DNA of 64,000 nucleotides from Aphrophora alni (taxonomy: Eukaryota > Arthropoda > Insecta > Hemiptera > Aphrophoridae): the NCBI GenBank assembly GCA_963513935.1, contig OY740769.1:104387762-104451761 (forward strand), read 5' to 3'. The notes under the pieces were generated by a model, which saw nothing but the letters and a program-made list of their open reading frames with translations, was not told the origin of the DNA and searched no databases. The number at the start of each line of letters is the position of its first letter. The stretch's first letter is position 1. The position numbers and the translations under genes are program-made. Positions 37,290 to 49,273 of this stretch are shown piece after piece.

Positions 37290-39780
37290 CAGAATACTAA
37301 TACACTAATTACACCAACTCTATATTAGTGTATATGTTTCAAGAAAATATCTTACTTTCTTATTTGCTGAGCACTTTCAAAAATTAAATTTATGTTTTCA
37401 TTGTGAAGATGTTACTGGTGTTATTATATATACATATTATAGAAGTGAGGTTTACCCAAGTAGTTATAATGGCTTTACTTGCCTCCTGTAAGTTGTGACC
37501 CAGATGAATCTTTTCCGACTACCCCACTACTAATATTAAGCCTAGTCAATGTAGTCAATGTCGCAGGTCCTTACAAAGATGATCATCCTAGGGGTTAGAT
37601 CTTTGACCTTAGTGGTAATAAGGAACGTACAAGTGAGATGAAGCATAGCTAGTGTTCAGACATTTTAATTTTTTTTATTTGATGAACAGAAGGTCAAGTC
37701 CTATAAAGTTTAGCATTAGCAAAGCTATCTGCGTCTGTATTTCCCTATATTTGCTCATTCTCTAACACCACAACAAGGAGACTTTATTTTTTCCCAGCTG
37801 ATTTATGATTTATCTTTCAAAGTCGGGTCTTGATTCAAAAGTATATGAACTTTGAGAACTGTCGGGCTGTCTTGACATTATAAATATTTAGATCCTTATT
37901 CCCTTAAAGCTGTGTTAAATTTCTTCTAAACAGTAAGATTGAAATGGTTTCACTTTAGATATTATATGTGTTTTAGTTTTGTATGGATGTTTCTAGAATA
38001 TTGTATGTAAGGCACATCCCCCTGCTCTTTTTGGGTTAAAAGTAATAAATAATATTTCAAGTTTTGCTTGCTTTGTTAATTATTTTGTTGTATTAGTTCC
38101 AGGCATTTTTAACTTCAACACTAAATCTTACACTCAAAATTCAAATATTATTAGAATTGAAATAAACTCTAGGGAAAAGATTTGATGGAAATTTACAGAC
38201 ACAAGAAAAACGACCTTTTCCTCTTTGACTAAGGTCATCTTTTATTAGACGATGTTTTCATTGGCATTCTTTTAAATCTTCATCATTGATAGACATGTAC
38301 TCTATGACTACTTTTTCTAGTGCGTGCAATCTTTAGATATGACGACTCAAGTTTGTAACTATATTCTAAAATAAAAATTTGTCTATCAAATTTGTTTGAT
38401 GTTTTGACATTGTTTATTTCATTTTCCCCAAACAGTTTGCTACAGCTAGATATAGCACATTTCAATGAAACATCAAGCGAATCTGAAAATAATTTATTAT
38501 TATTATTATTAGTTATAAGTTTTACCATAGTCCCATCAGGCTGGCTAGTACAAGATAATATGTCTTTAATAATACTAATATTAATATACTGGTTTTTGAA
38601 ACTTTCCGGACTTCTAATTTACCGTCTTGATAATGGTATCACTTTATTCGTATAAAGATAGCCCTACATTTATAAATAAGTTATAATATTTTTTGATCCT
38701 AAAAATTAATATAAATAACAAACTACTTTGTTGATTGAGTTTACCATATAATACATTCTATCTCAGTGGGAACTGTCAACATTACATTACAAATCATATC
38801 CCCTTTCCACATGCATTTGTTTGTGGAAAGGTAATATTCTTGTTTATTACTATAAAAGAACAAATTGTATCATTCTGTTCTGTTCTGTTTTAAAATAATA
38901 GACTGATTGTGTTTATATTCCTTGTGGCAGAATGAAATTATTGGCAAATTAAAATGTTTGATGTCCGAATTAGGTACCACGAGCGAAGGGAGGATGGGTT
39001 AGCTTGGATTATACATTTTGTATAGCTTTATACAGATTCACAATTTTGTGTATGGCTAATATATAATAAAGCAAAATATATAATACAAGCTGTCCACTGA
39101 CCCATAGCTTCAAAAATTATATATACCCTAGCTTTTATAATCAATATGTTGTTTCACAAACACATTTAAAAGTATGCTACTGGATGAAGATTATCCAACT
39201 AATATTTAATCACAAAAACATTAACTAGTATTATTTCCTGAAGGCCAGTTAAACTAATTATAATTGTTCTAAGACCAAGTTAAATAAGGGAGTTGTTATT
39301 AATATAGTAGGGCTACTAGTGCTAATAAGTTGAAATCTGAGGGAAGCTCAATGCATAATTACATTGAAGCTTCCCCCGGATGTTAATTGCTAAAAATCAT
39401 GCAAACTTAAACTAGGCTATTTATTTTTTGTCATTAATGAGATTTTTTGTCATTAATGAGATTTTTTTTAACAACGGGAAACAATTTTCAAGTCTTATAA
39501 TCCATTAATATTGAAGAAACTGAAACTTTTTCACTCAAGGAATTACAGCTTATTTGGGTTATGACAAATGTGTATAATGACGTGAGTCAAGTTTGTGACT
39601 GAATTACGAGCCTATGTTTACAAAGATCTGGGAAGGTAATTATATATTACCTTCACAGGCCTGTGTCGTTTGATTTACACCCCATGATTTACAGTAATGT
39701 AACTAACAGCGTATAATATAAAACATAGACTGCTAACTAGTTCCTTGAGAAAGATCTGATGTTATTCCATAGAAACTGCA
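37290..39780. other. Intergenic region, nothing recognised
   Basis: Frames at 38283-38528 (-) and 38392-38655 (+) overlap each other and show no known domain. A 17-bp tandem duplication (TTTTTTGTCATTAATGAGA) lies near 39425-39463. Confidence 0.5.
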
Positions 39781-39790
39781 GTACTCTGGA

Positions 39791-41322
39791 TTGTTTAGAA
39801 GTGAAAATTTCTTTAGCCGCGTTGGGCACTTTTCGGTAGGGGAAAATCTTATGGGTTCGCATCACCGACATGCTCATGACTGGCGCATGCGCAGCGGCCG
39901 TGTGCTGTGCGCATTAGATGCTTTTTGTATGGGTGAAATCTCGTGTGTTCGCGTCACCGACATTCTTAATAGCAGTATATCTGTAGCTATACAGCTGACG
40001 TATTGTGCAACATTAGTGCTGTGTATATCTAGTGTTTTCGTTTGGTTATTATTTGAATTGTTGAAGTGTTTAATTGTAGAATCACTGTGCAGTACAATAG
40101 TGAGTACTAAATAAATATACTAAAATTTTTAAGATGAAAAATAAATAACAGAAAATTATTTTAAATCTTCGTATTTATTTGGAATACCTAACTCTAGGCT
40201 TCATCGAGGTATTGACTTCTTATTCCTTTATTAGAGAACATAATAACACACTTCACACACTACCACAACAATGCAAGAACTAATTTTGAGGTTACAACAC
40301 CTGTTAAACAAACTTTTGGGCTATAGGCTATCAGCGATACCAATACAACACCACAACATTTCTCTACTGTCATCATTTGAAATAATGAAACCCCACCAAT
40401 CTTTTATGATAACCCTGTATATAAAACATTTATAAGCTTACATTTTTTAATTATATTGGCGTTTGAAAATTTAATATTATTTATTTTCTAATATTTTAAC
40501 CTCTGCAATGCATCACGCAATTAGTATTTCACAGTGGCTTGGACATTTGCTTACTACCGTGTTAAAACAGATTTCTAGTTGTTTAATCATATTTTTATCG
40601 TGGATTTTGAGATTTAAAAATTTATAAAATCTAATAATAATTTAAGATTAATGTGTTGAAGTTTAAAATATGATTATTAATGCAAAATTATAGTTTATTA
40701 ACTTATATTATTAAAATCTTTAGTTTAAAATGATGAAAAAGGCTCCGACTTTCATTCCATTAAATATTTTATTTTATTTAAAAATTTAATATTTCGAAAT
40801 CATTATTTATTAATTTAAATTGTGAAAAATAAAATATGTGCTTTGCTATTTTTGGCAAAATGATTACTTATAATTTTATATCATTCGATTTTATTATAAG
40901 AAATTTACGAAAAAATATTGTCATGGAATTAGGGTTATTTTAAATATCCGTTTTCCATATTTGTTTAGATCCTTGAAAAAAAAAGACAAGAAGATGAAGA
41001 AGAATTGGTAGGAGCGGTTTCCTCGGATAATGATAAAAATCAAGGGGAAAAATCTGATGAAATTGAAAGAAAGAGAAAACTCCAAAATAAAGTTAGGTGC
41101 CAGCGATATAGAGATAAGAGAAAAAGTGATATAACAATTAATTCGCGAATTGTTCAACATCAAACAATAACAGTTGAAGAGGAGATAATAATTAAACGTC
41201 GTAAAGAACAAAACAAACAAAAAAGTAAACGGTATAGAGATAAGAAAAGAGCAGCTAATTTGATTAATTTACAGACAGATCAACCATCAAAAACAATTGC
41301 AAAGCATGTTCCTGAATACTAA
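39791..41322 (+). other. Candidate two-exon gene of unknown function
   Basis: An open frame at 39791-40099, in a locally GC-richer patch with GCATGCGC, runs to a good 5' splice site (ATA|GTGAGTACT at 40100). An A/T-rich 869-bp stretch ends in TTCCATATTTGTTTAG (acceptor at 40968). The second frame, 40969-41322, starts in the same phase (0) and ends with TAA. Exon 2 is very basic and has a duplicated motif, RCQRYRDKRK and KSKRYRDKKR, of a kind seen in uncharacterised insect proteins and some transposon-encoded N-termini. Exon 1 has a possible ATG at 39851 and a hydrophobic stretch (YCATLVLCISSVFVWLLF). Exon 1 could equally be a non-coding first exon or promoter, or could be spliced to a zinc-finger exon downstream. 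Splicing is inferred from the sequence only. Confidence 0.35.
39838..39969 (+). repeat. Imperfect direct repeat in GC-rich patch
   Basis: Two ~40-bp blocks, GGGGAAAATCTTATG-GTTCGCATCACCGACAT and GGGTGAAATCTCGTG-GTTCGCGTCACCGACAT, lie about 92 bp apart around GCGCATGCGC. This is the strongest GC-rich patch in its neighbourhood and could be a promoter. Confidence 0.6.
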
Positions 41323-44090
41323 AAGTTCTAAGTTTTCACTTCTATCGGCAGTCCCTCTAACTGCCAAATTTTTTCTCACTTTATTTTTCTGACAGACTCA
41401 TCAATTTTTCTTTTCATTTTCTGTTTTTTTTTTTGTTTTTTTTCAAAGTCATTATCTTTTTCAAAATTATCTTCAAATGAAATAATTTCATCTTCTGAAT
41501 TCTTTCAGCTTGTTTCATCAGCTACAATAGAGTTTTCTTCCTTTTTCTTTTTATACGATTATTACTTAACACTGGAAATATCAAACACTGGATATAGAAA
41601 GAAAGGGAACATAAACAATACAACATGATTTAAATGTCTTGTAGGTTAGACGAAGTTCGTGAAGTATTTTTAACGAGAACTATAGTTTATTACTTTAAAT
41701 AAAAAGATAAGCAATGACTTTCAATACAATATCACAATTTTGGACACTGAATAACAGTGATCAGAATATAATAACAGTACAAAGTACAAATCAAAACCGA
41801 AAAAATTTAAATGGAACACTGAACAGTAAACTCAATTATGTTATAAAGTAACAGTAAAGTAATCAACAGCCCTAAAAGTGGGAGACGTATAACAGCGGGA
41901 ATAATAACAGTTGAGTAATCCATCTTTATCAAAACAATCAATATTATAACGTTCAGGTATTCATGCTGTATCAATTTACAATAGAGTTTGATTTTTATTT
42001 CAACTTTGTTATTGTTTCCAAACGAAAAAATTTGTTAGTAATTTTCAAAAAAAGAATTTTATCTTATTGGACCAATGAAAAATTATACTTTGAACAGAAA
42101 ATTCAATTTTGTAAAGATTATTTGGGCAGGCCAAGAGCTGCCTCTGTACTGCACCCTAATATTTGGTACTCTCGAAAATTAAATGTACCTACAACACCAG
42201 AAGCATATTACTCTGGCAATTCTCAGATTTCAAAAAAACTTTGCTGTAAAGCTAGAAGATCATAATGAGGTTCAACTTTACCACAGTAATCAGTTACTAC
42301 TGTTTTACTCAGGATCACAAGTGAGAATATATAAGTGGCAAAAGATAATTCAATTTCATTTTTATTTATAATTTATGCTTTAAAACAACTTTCTTCATGG
42401 CTCCATTTCAAGCCATATCTATTATGCATATGCATCAACAAAACATAATTATAAATATTTCGTCTACCCACAAGTAATCCGTATATATTATTTCTAATTT
42501 ACATGAAACAAAATATTAACTGAAACAGCTAAATTCAGTCATTTAAAAAACCAATATCCCTATTAAAATTTTACCTCTAATAGAAGTTATTGTATTCTTC
42601 CATATTTGAACCTTGCTTTATTCTAAAAAATAACAGCTCAAACATGAAATAAATCTCCTTGCTTTTTCTTTTAGGTTGATTTAGTTACCTGTCTAGTCGT
42701 TTCGTGATTGCCGACTCCTTGAATCCAAGGCCCGAAATCCATCAACTCTTCCAACTTTTCATCGAAAAATCCTCCTATTTTATGTTCTTCGGTTATTTAA
42801 ACTTCTACTCCTCAACTGTGTCATGTTTACATAAAGTATTGACTAAATCAGAAGTCATACTTCTTTTCCTAATTAGTACAGCTTCTTCACATCAGTTCAC
42901 CTCTTAATCCATTTATGCTTGTAACACTTGTAAAAACATAACCAAAATCTTAATTATTATTATTGTTACATCTAAGTCAAGCATAACACAACCCCCTTCG
43001 GGTATAAAAAAAATAGGTAGCAACAAAACATTATTTCCAGAGTTTAAAAAATCTATCCTGGCCTCGCTCTGTGTGTTCCATGATTTCTTTAAGTACTGTG
43101 CATGCACACAACTTTAAGAATGGAATATGCAACATTACCCAAACATTATGGGTAGTTCATGCTTTATCTCGATAGACACTGGAATGAAATTGAATTGATA
43201 AATTACGTACTTTATTGAGTAATATTAGTTTGGTTAACCAGCTATTCAGAGTATAGTGTTTAAAAAGTCCCTTTAACTCCCTTTCATTTTGTTATTGCTT
43301 ATAATAAATTAACAGAACTTTGTGTATGTCTTGTGGTGCATAACAGGACGTATGTTTTGATATATCTGACCCTCTATGATTTTTGGGGGATTGGTGGGGG
43401 GGGGGGTAAAAATCTTAAAAGTAAAAGTTAGGTCATTTAACACAAATGATGCAAACTAGAGCTTTGTATCTTGCTATGTTTCAAAGTAATGGACAATCAA
43501 AATTCTATGTACCCAGATTACTCGTATTGAAGTGCATATCTTTTGTGGATTAAAACACAACACAATACGTTGAATATTATTAAATATAGTGTTTTATTTA
43601 TGTAAAGAAAGAAAATATTGTGGTCATCATCATCAACAATGAAGATATTAGTCAATATTAAAAATGCTAGCAATAATAATATAAAGTAATTTTAAGATAA
43701 ATAGCATTGTTTTATTTTCATATTATTTATATTTGTTCTTAAACTTTCATGGATATTTATTTAATAAATAATTTCACTTTGGAGTTTAATTATGTTAGTA
43801 TTTTTTTATTTCCAAACCTGTTTACCTTCCTACTCTGAAAGGGTTCATAAATATCACTTTGTCCGAGTAAAATATTTATGATATTAATTGTTCATTCACT
43901 TTTTGTAAGAATTTACTTTAATGTTAAATTGGTTATTATATTTTTTTGTCATTTATAGCATCCTCCTTAGCTTATTTAATGCCATCAGAGAATATGTAAT
44001 GTAAGAAAAAATTATGAGATAAAGCTCTTATGCCAAACACTGTGCTATAATCAGTAATTACATAATATAACCCAAGTAATAAAATCTGTG
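41323..44090. other. Intergenic region without a confident gene
   Basis: Frames at 41963-42265 and 42183-42371 overlap and carry no known motif. A G-run lies near 43396-43404. From about 43770 the sequence is the shared 5' flank of the zinc-finger unit. Confidence 0.5.
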
Positions 44091-44464
44091 TATTTATTTA
44101 AGATGCCAAGCTATCTTAAACCTACTGAGAAGCTCAGACAAAGTAGAAAAAATTAATCAAGTTGTAGTAAACAGACTGCAAGTTTAGTGTTGTCAGTTGT
44201 AATTGAAGATGGTAATAACTCATCCACCTACTAAATGTAGAGTACTTGTGATAGATTTAAAAAACATAGATGAAAAATAAATATATAAACTTACTAAGGC
44301 ATTCCAGGAATATTTAAAAACATCACAACACTCCAGAAGTTCCCAAAACAGTCGTACACCTGTCCAAATTATTAACAGATATTTTGTTATCACAGAACAT
44401 TAAATGAACATATATATATTAGTAGCACATAAGGGATTAAAGGGATAAATGCAATATTTGTAAA

Positions 44465-45117
44465 AAATCATTTACTTTAATGTTCATTGTTTGGTGTCCA
44501 AGTCACTTTGTATAATATAATGAGTAATAAATTATTTATATTACCTTTATAGTTCCGTCATGTGACTTTGAGTTTGTCTTAATTACAAAGTCGCGTTTCG
44601 GAGTCGTAGCTCCATCTTCAGTTATTTCACCCCGTAGAGGTCGTTAAAACATTAAACACAACAAAAACATTAACACTATACACACAAATAAATAAATACA
44701 CGTATACGTTGATTTTAACATTTTTTTACATGCGCACAGTTTCATGGTTCGCGAACTACTGGCATCACGGCGAGGCCAAGGTTATCTGACTATGGGATGG
44801 TCATATCAGTTTATTTATAACTCATTGCCGTCTCAAATAATGCGTTTGATGCCAGTAGTTTGCTAACCATGAAACTGTGCGCATGTAAAAAAATGTTAAA
44901 ATCAACGTATACATGTATTTATTTATTTGTGTGTATAGTGTTAATGTTTTTGTTGTGTTTAATGTTTTAACGACCTCTACAGGGTGAAATAACTGAAGAT
45001 GGAGCTACGACTCCGAAACGTGTCTTTGTAATTAAGACAAACGCAAAGTCACATGACGGAACTATAAAGGTAATATAAATAATTTATTACTCATTATATT
45101 ATAAATCATTTACTTTA
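44465..45117. repeat. 15-bp target-site duplication around the palindromic element
   Basis: AAATCATTTACTTTA occurs at 44465-44479 and again at 45103-45117. The intact copy 4 has a single closely similar AAATCATTTGCTTTA at the equivalent place in finger 2, so the second copy arose on insertion. Confidence 0.85.
44480..45102. mobile_element. Palindromic element with hammerhead-like motif (623 bp)
   Basis: Two arms of about 257 bp (44511-44767 and about 44849-45102) are near-perfect reverse complements around an ~80-bp centre. About 31 bp of unpaired sequence lies at the left edge only. Each arm, read outward from the centre, contains CTGAAGA, a stem GGAGCTACGACTCC and then GAAAC, which fits the CUGANGA-stem II-GAAA core of a hammerhead ribozyme. 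Such motifs are known in Penelope-like retroelements, whose terminal repeats can also be inverted. With the 15-bp target duplication this points to a retroelement-derived insertion rather than a cut-and-paste transposon. No protein is encoded. The cleavage site and stem III are not convincingly formed, so activity is unproven. Confidence 0.75.
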
Positions 45118-45254
45118 TGATGACTATGAGAACATCGTGAAAAGGATTGAAAATTCAAATCATTCCAGGATAGTTTAGTGTGATGTCTGTGAAAAGTCTT
45201 TCATTGGTAAAGGTTATTTATAAGAGCATATGCAAATTCACAATAAACAGAATA

Positions 45255-46610
45255 CAGGGTGTTTATAAAAGAACTCCTTGATTTAAAGTTTTATTAGTAC
45301 ACAGTAAAGTTAAATTAATAGTTATTAAACCTATATATTATTAAAGAGAATGTTCTCAAGTTTTTTTTTCATACCTAATAAAGTTCTATATGAGCAACAT
45401 TTGTTGCCCTGGCCACGTCTAAACGATATTCAGTTTCTTTCCAGGTATTCAGCAGCATATCAGGCGTGACGGATGCTACAGCTTCAACAATCCTCTCCCT
45501 CAGATGAGCAATGTCACGGATCTTCTCGGAATACAATGTCCCCAAAGGAAAAAATCTAGTAGAGTCAGATCTGGTCTCCTTGGTGGCCATGCAAGTGGCC
45601 CACATCTACCAATCCACCTATTAGGAAAACGCAAGTTCAACGCATCACAGACATGGTTCCTGTAGTGAGGTGGCGTGCCATCTTGCTGGAAGAAAATTGG
45701 TCCCTTTTCTTGTTCAATATCATCTATTTGTCAGAAAACGTATAGTTCTAACATATCACAATAAATGTTCCCATTAATTGTCTTCTCTGCGAAGATGAAA
45801 GGTCCAACGATACGATCATGCATCAATCCACACCAAACATTGACTTTGGGCGAGTCTCGCTGATGTTCTATGAATTCATGCAGTGGCACTGACCCCCAAA
45901 TCATACAATTGTGTCGATTGACAGACCCACTTACGTGAAATGTCGCCTTATCAGAAAACATGACATTTTCCAGGAAGTTCTCATTTTCTTCAATGCTGTC
46001 CAAAATGAAGACTGCGAAATCGACTCTTTTCACTTTGTCATTGATCTTGATTTCATGCAGAAGTTGAATCTTATACGCACGTAATTTAAGCCTCTTTCGC
46101 ACCACTTTATACACGGTAGAATTAGGTATTCCCAACTCCAAACTTCGTCTTGCCAATGACTTTTTAGGGCTACGAGTACAAGACGTATGGATTCATTCCA
46201 CATTCTGTTCAGAGACTGAAGGCCTACCCGGTGACTTCCCTTTTAAGACACTACCTGTTTCCCGAAACTGATTATACCAATTGAGAATAGTTTTGTTAGT
46301 AGGTGCAACACCGCCATATTCACGTCTATAATTACGCTGAACTGTGATCACTGAACTTGATTGAATAAACCAAATCACACATTGAGCTTTTTCCTGTGGC
46401 GTAGCCATGACTGTTGAATAGTGACTGGCCGGCGCTCTTCCCCCACCACGCTCGCTCCAAGGTCATGCATGGGTGCCAACTGCGATAGAATATTAGCCAA
46501 AAAATCTTGACAATATACTGAACTCAAGTTCGAAAACCGAAAGTTTATTGCTGGTTTCGTTTTTTAATTATGATTTTTTTAAATCAAGGAATTCTTTTAT
46601 AAACACCCTG
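45255..46610 (-). mobile_element. DD41D mariner-type transposon (1356 bp, defective)
   Basis: The terminal inverted repeats are about 30 bp (CAGGGTGTTTATAAAAGAA...CTTGATTT) with one mismatch, and TA flanks both ends (45253-45254 and 46611-46612). Inside, on the minus strand, lies one transposase gene broken by two stops and a frameshift. Spacing of the second and third catalytic aspartates is 41 residues, which places it in the rosa/VISITOR-like DD41D branch of the IS630-Tc1-mariner superfamily. It inserted into a zinc-finger pseudogene next to a pogo derivative. Confidence 0.92.
45375..46408 (-). pseudogene. DD41D mariner transposase, inactivated
   Basis: It starts MATPQEKAQCVIWF, with an N-terminal helix-turn-helix (VAPTNKTILNWYNQFRETG) and GRPSVSEQNVE. 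A TGA follows at 46190-46192. The frame continues with SLARRSLELGIPNSTVYKV and the catalytic segment MFSDKATFH (first Asp), NRHNCMIWG and EHQRDSPKVNVW. A second stop lies at about 45728-45730, then FFQQDGTPPHY (second Asp) and PDLTLLDFFLWG (third Asp; 41 residues between). A frameshift after FLWG leads into the C-terminus EYRLDVARATNVAHIELY. All three catalytic aspartates survive, yet the breaks preclude a full product (about 345 aa expected). Confidence 0.92.
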
Positions 46611-46612
46611 TA

Positions 46613-47309
46613 TAGTAGAACCCCTCTTAACCGGTCTAGTCGGGACTGACAGCCGGGCCGGTTGGCCATTTGGCCGGTTAATCCGAGGTTCCCGTGAAAA
46701 ATCGGTTTTCGTTCAAAGAAAGCTTATTTAATCAGGTAGCACTAAGAATTAAGCAATTAAGATGTTATTGCAACTCATTTTATTGTACATAAATGTATCG
46801 TATATATTATGTTATGTATATTATACATCAAACATGAAACAATAAAACACTAAAAGCTTTTTTACAGATTCCCCTCTGTCAAGTCTTTTGACACATTTAA
46901 CCACGTCTCAAACAAAACCAACACACGCTTCCGTTTTCGTAACTCGCTCATTTTTATTTACTGTATATACTGTACGTAGATCATAACCAGTCAAAGACAA
47001 GAAGAAATCTGAAAAGAAATGTTATATTTTCCATAATGTATATTAAATTGATTCGTGGAAAAAAAGCGGACCATAAAACGTTTTTGCCGCTGTATGTCTG
47101 CTATACCGATGGGTGCCCATGCCGCGGTGTTTTTATGCCGCCGACAATGGGATACCGCTATCGACAAAGTCGATACACCTTGTCGCCGTTGCTTTGGTGT
47201 TTCAATTACAATTTATTTTCGGAAACTCTCATCCAACCAGTACACTACGATATAGGCCGGTTAATCCGAGGACCGGTTAATCCGAGGCCGGTTAACAGCG
47301 GTTCTACTG
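46613..47309. mobile_element. Pogo/Tigger-type element, internally deleted (697 bp)
   Basis: The ends are TAGTAGAACCCCTCTTAACC on the left and, on the other strand, CAGTAGAACCGCTGTTAACC on the right, with additional GGCCGGTTAATCCGAGG blocks near each end. It is flanked by TA, and the left TA (46611-46612) is shared with the neighbouring mariner. On the minus strand near 46951-46868 a remnant reads MSELRKRKRVLVLFETW, resembling the N-terminal HTH start of pogo transposases, and then ends at a stop. Only the outer parts survive. GC content is higher than in its surroundings. Confidence 0.75.
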
Positions 47310-47649
47310 TATTTATAATAAAACATACTCTCATGAACATGCTTTAAAAAATCATAAAACGTTTGTTTATTCTACTAAATAAAATCATTTGTGTACAATC
47401 TGTGATGAAAAATTTGAATATCAAAGTGACATTACGAAAACGTATACAGTTCAAACATTAAAACCAAAGTGCCATATGTGTGATGTAATTTTTTCACAGA
47501 AAACAGCTTTGAAAACGCATATGAAAAATGATACATATTGGTTTAACACCATATGCAAATAAACACTGCAAAAAGAAATATGAACGGAAACAAACCTATG
47601 AAAAATATGAGCAGAAATGTTAAGAAAAACATAAAGGGGAAAAAAGAAC

Positions 47650-48900
47650 ATATTAGTGTTTTCATCCACTTATACAGTGTTTATTGGGTTTTTCAACAAT
47701 TAGCTGCATTAGCACAGGTATGTAGTTGTCTACAAAGTCTAAATCTTTACCTATTAAATGAAAATATTCTTGAGTCATAAATAATAGCTCAGCGGCAAAT
47801 TAAGAAAGTGATTTATACTACGTGAGTAATTCATTTAATTAGTTTAATTATTACCACTCTTAAGTAACAAAATTGTGTTTAGAAATATTTGGCCTAAATT
47901 CTATTTGTTTGTATTAGGAAATATAAGTTGATTATTTGGTTATAAATTTTAGTAAAGAAAGACAATAATTAAATGTAACTTATGCTGGATATGTTGCTAT
48001 GTTAAGAACTCTGTGGTTTGTATTTTTCTGCTTGATAAACAATGTTTTTTTTGTAAATAATGCTCCTGAGTATTGGAAAATCAATTACATTGATGAGGAG
48101 CACCCCTGGAGATAGACTGTAAAAGTTGGTATATCTAAAGTCCCTGCATGCTTGCCTAGAGACCCCAGATTGTCTCCCTCAAAACTATTGTCCACCTCCC
48201 AGCCTTTCCTTGGAACTTTATTCTACCATTCCATACAAGCCCTCATTTCTTCAGCCAATATAATTTATTTTCCAGTATTTGGGTACATTATTTACAAAAA
48301 ACATTGTTGACCCATCAGGATGATTCAAACTAACTAGTTAATTATTCCAGTTATTAACATCTCCAACATAAGTTAACCTACTGGTTGAATAACTTTTATT
48401 TCCTAATGAAAAAAAATACATTCTAGGTCCATTATTTCTTAACATATTTTTTTCTTTCATACTAATAATAACATTATCCTCAACATTGAAAAATTATCAC
48501 CCTCTTCTTATTTAAATAAAAAACTATAAATTTCCAACCTCAAACTCCTAAATTCTAAATCTAAATTGTGAAAATTAACAATTATTCATGAAATAAATAA
48601 ATATTAGAAAATGGTCAAAAGTATATAAAAATCAAGGTTGTATTATGTTAATTGGCTGAGTTTTCAATTCTGTGTATTCTGTACAACTATCACACTTTCC
48701 CCAATAAGGAATTTATTTACATCATCCCATCATTATCTTAATGTGTCCAGATTAATGAAAATGAAGTTCATCCTTTTTATGAATTGAAACACTGCACAAC
48801 ACTGTATTGATGATGGACATATTAAACAGTGTTAAAAATCCTACCATTAATAACTGTAAAATAATGTTAACTTATTTAGCATAACATAATTTTTATATTT
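47650..48900. other. 3' flank of the pseudogene unit and intergenic DNA
   Basis: The first ~170 bp keep 3' flank similarity with copy 4 (GAGTCATAAATAA...CAGYGGCAAA...AGGAAGT-like blocks near 47770-47815 and 50527-50555). The rest shows no gene; the frames at 47451-47669 and 47553-47780 are not supported by any motif. Confidence 0.5.
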
Positions 48901-49273
48901 GTTTCTAACATTTCAAAAATTTTTATTTAATAAATAATTACACTTTGGGGTTTAACTGTGTTAGTATTATTTATTTCCAAGCATGGTTTCCTTCTTACTC
49001 TAAGATCCCACATAAATATATTATTTATAATATTGATAATAATTAAATATTGATGTACCTCTTTATAAATAATAATTTTTAGGTTTTATATAATTGCTTA
49101 AATATTATTTTTGTTTTGCCATTTATAGCATCGTCCTAAGCTTACTTAATGATATTAGAGAATACTTAATGTAATCAACAAGTATGAGACGATGCTTTAA
49201 TGGCAAACAATAATGCTATAATCTATATTTACAGAATATCGTATAAACAATAAAATCCGTGTATTTGTTTAAG

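Larger units (their letters stand above)
44103..47623 (+). pseudogene. C2H2 zinc-finger pseudogene split by three insertions
   Basis: The ATG is kept (MPSYLKPTEKL, after TTTATTTAAG), but stops follow at once (RKN*). The text then goes through SLVLSVVIEDGNNSST and a damaged finger 1. Homology is interrupted at finger 2 by a palindromic element (44480-45102), resumes with CDVCEKSFIGKGYL near 45180, and is interrupted again at a TA in finger 6 by a mariner and a pogo derivative (45255-47309). It resumes as KTYSHEHALKNH...LCTICDEKFEYQS, CHMCDVIFSQKTALKTHMK and ends YEKYEQKC*. Fingers 3-4 are largely deleted. It is clearly dead and is most similar to copy 4. Confidence 0.9.

Noticed and set aside
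38283..38655. Two overlapping antiparallel frames of about 80 codons
   Set aside because: No motif, no splice or start support, and the region is A+T-rich enough for chance.
40921..41220. Minus-strand frame opposite the basic exon
   Set aside because: It is the hydrophobic shadow of the A-rich plus-strand frame.
47036..47347. Frames in the pogo-type element
   Set aside because: They run across the terminal inverted repeat and its GC-rich subterminal blocks and resemble no transposase.
49184..49273. Possible 90-bp intron (GTATGAG...TTTGTTTAAG) before copy 4
   Set aside because: The donor-like GTATGAG is changed to GTACGAG in copy 3 and absent before copies 1, 2 and 5, so it is not a family feature.
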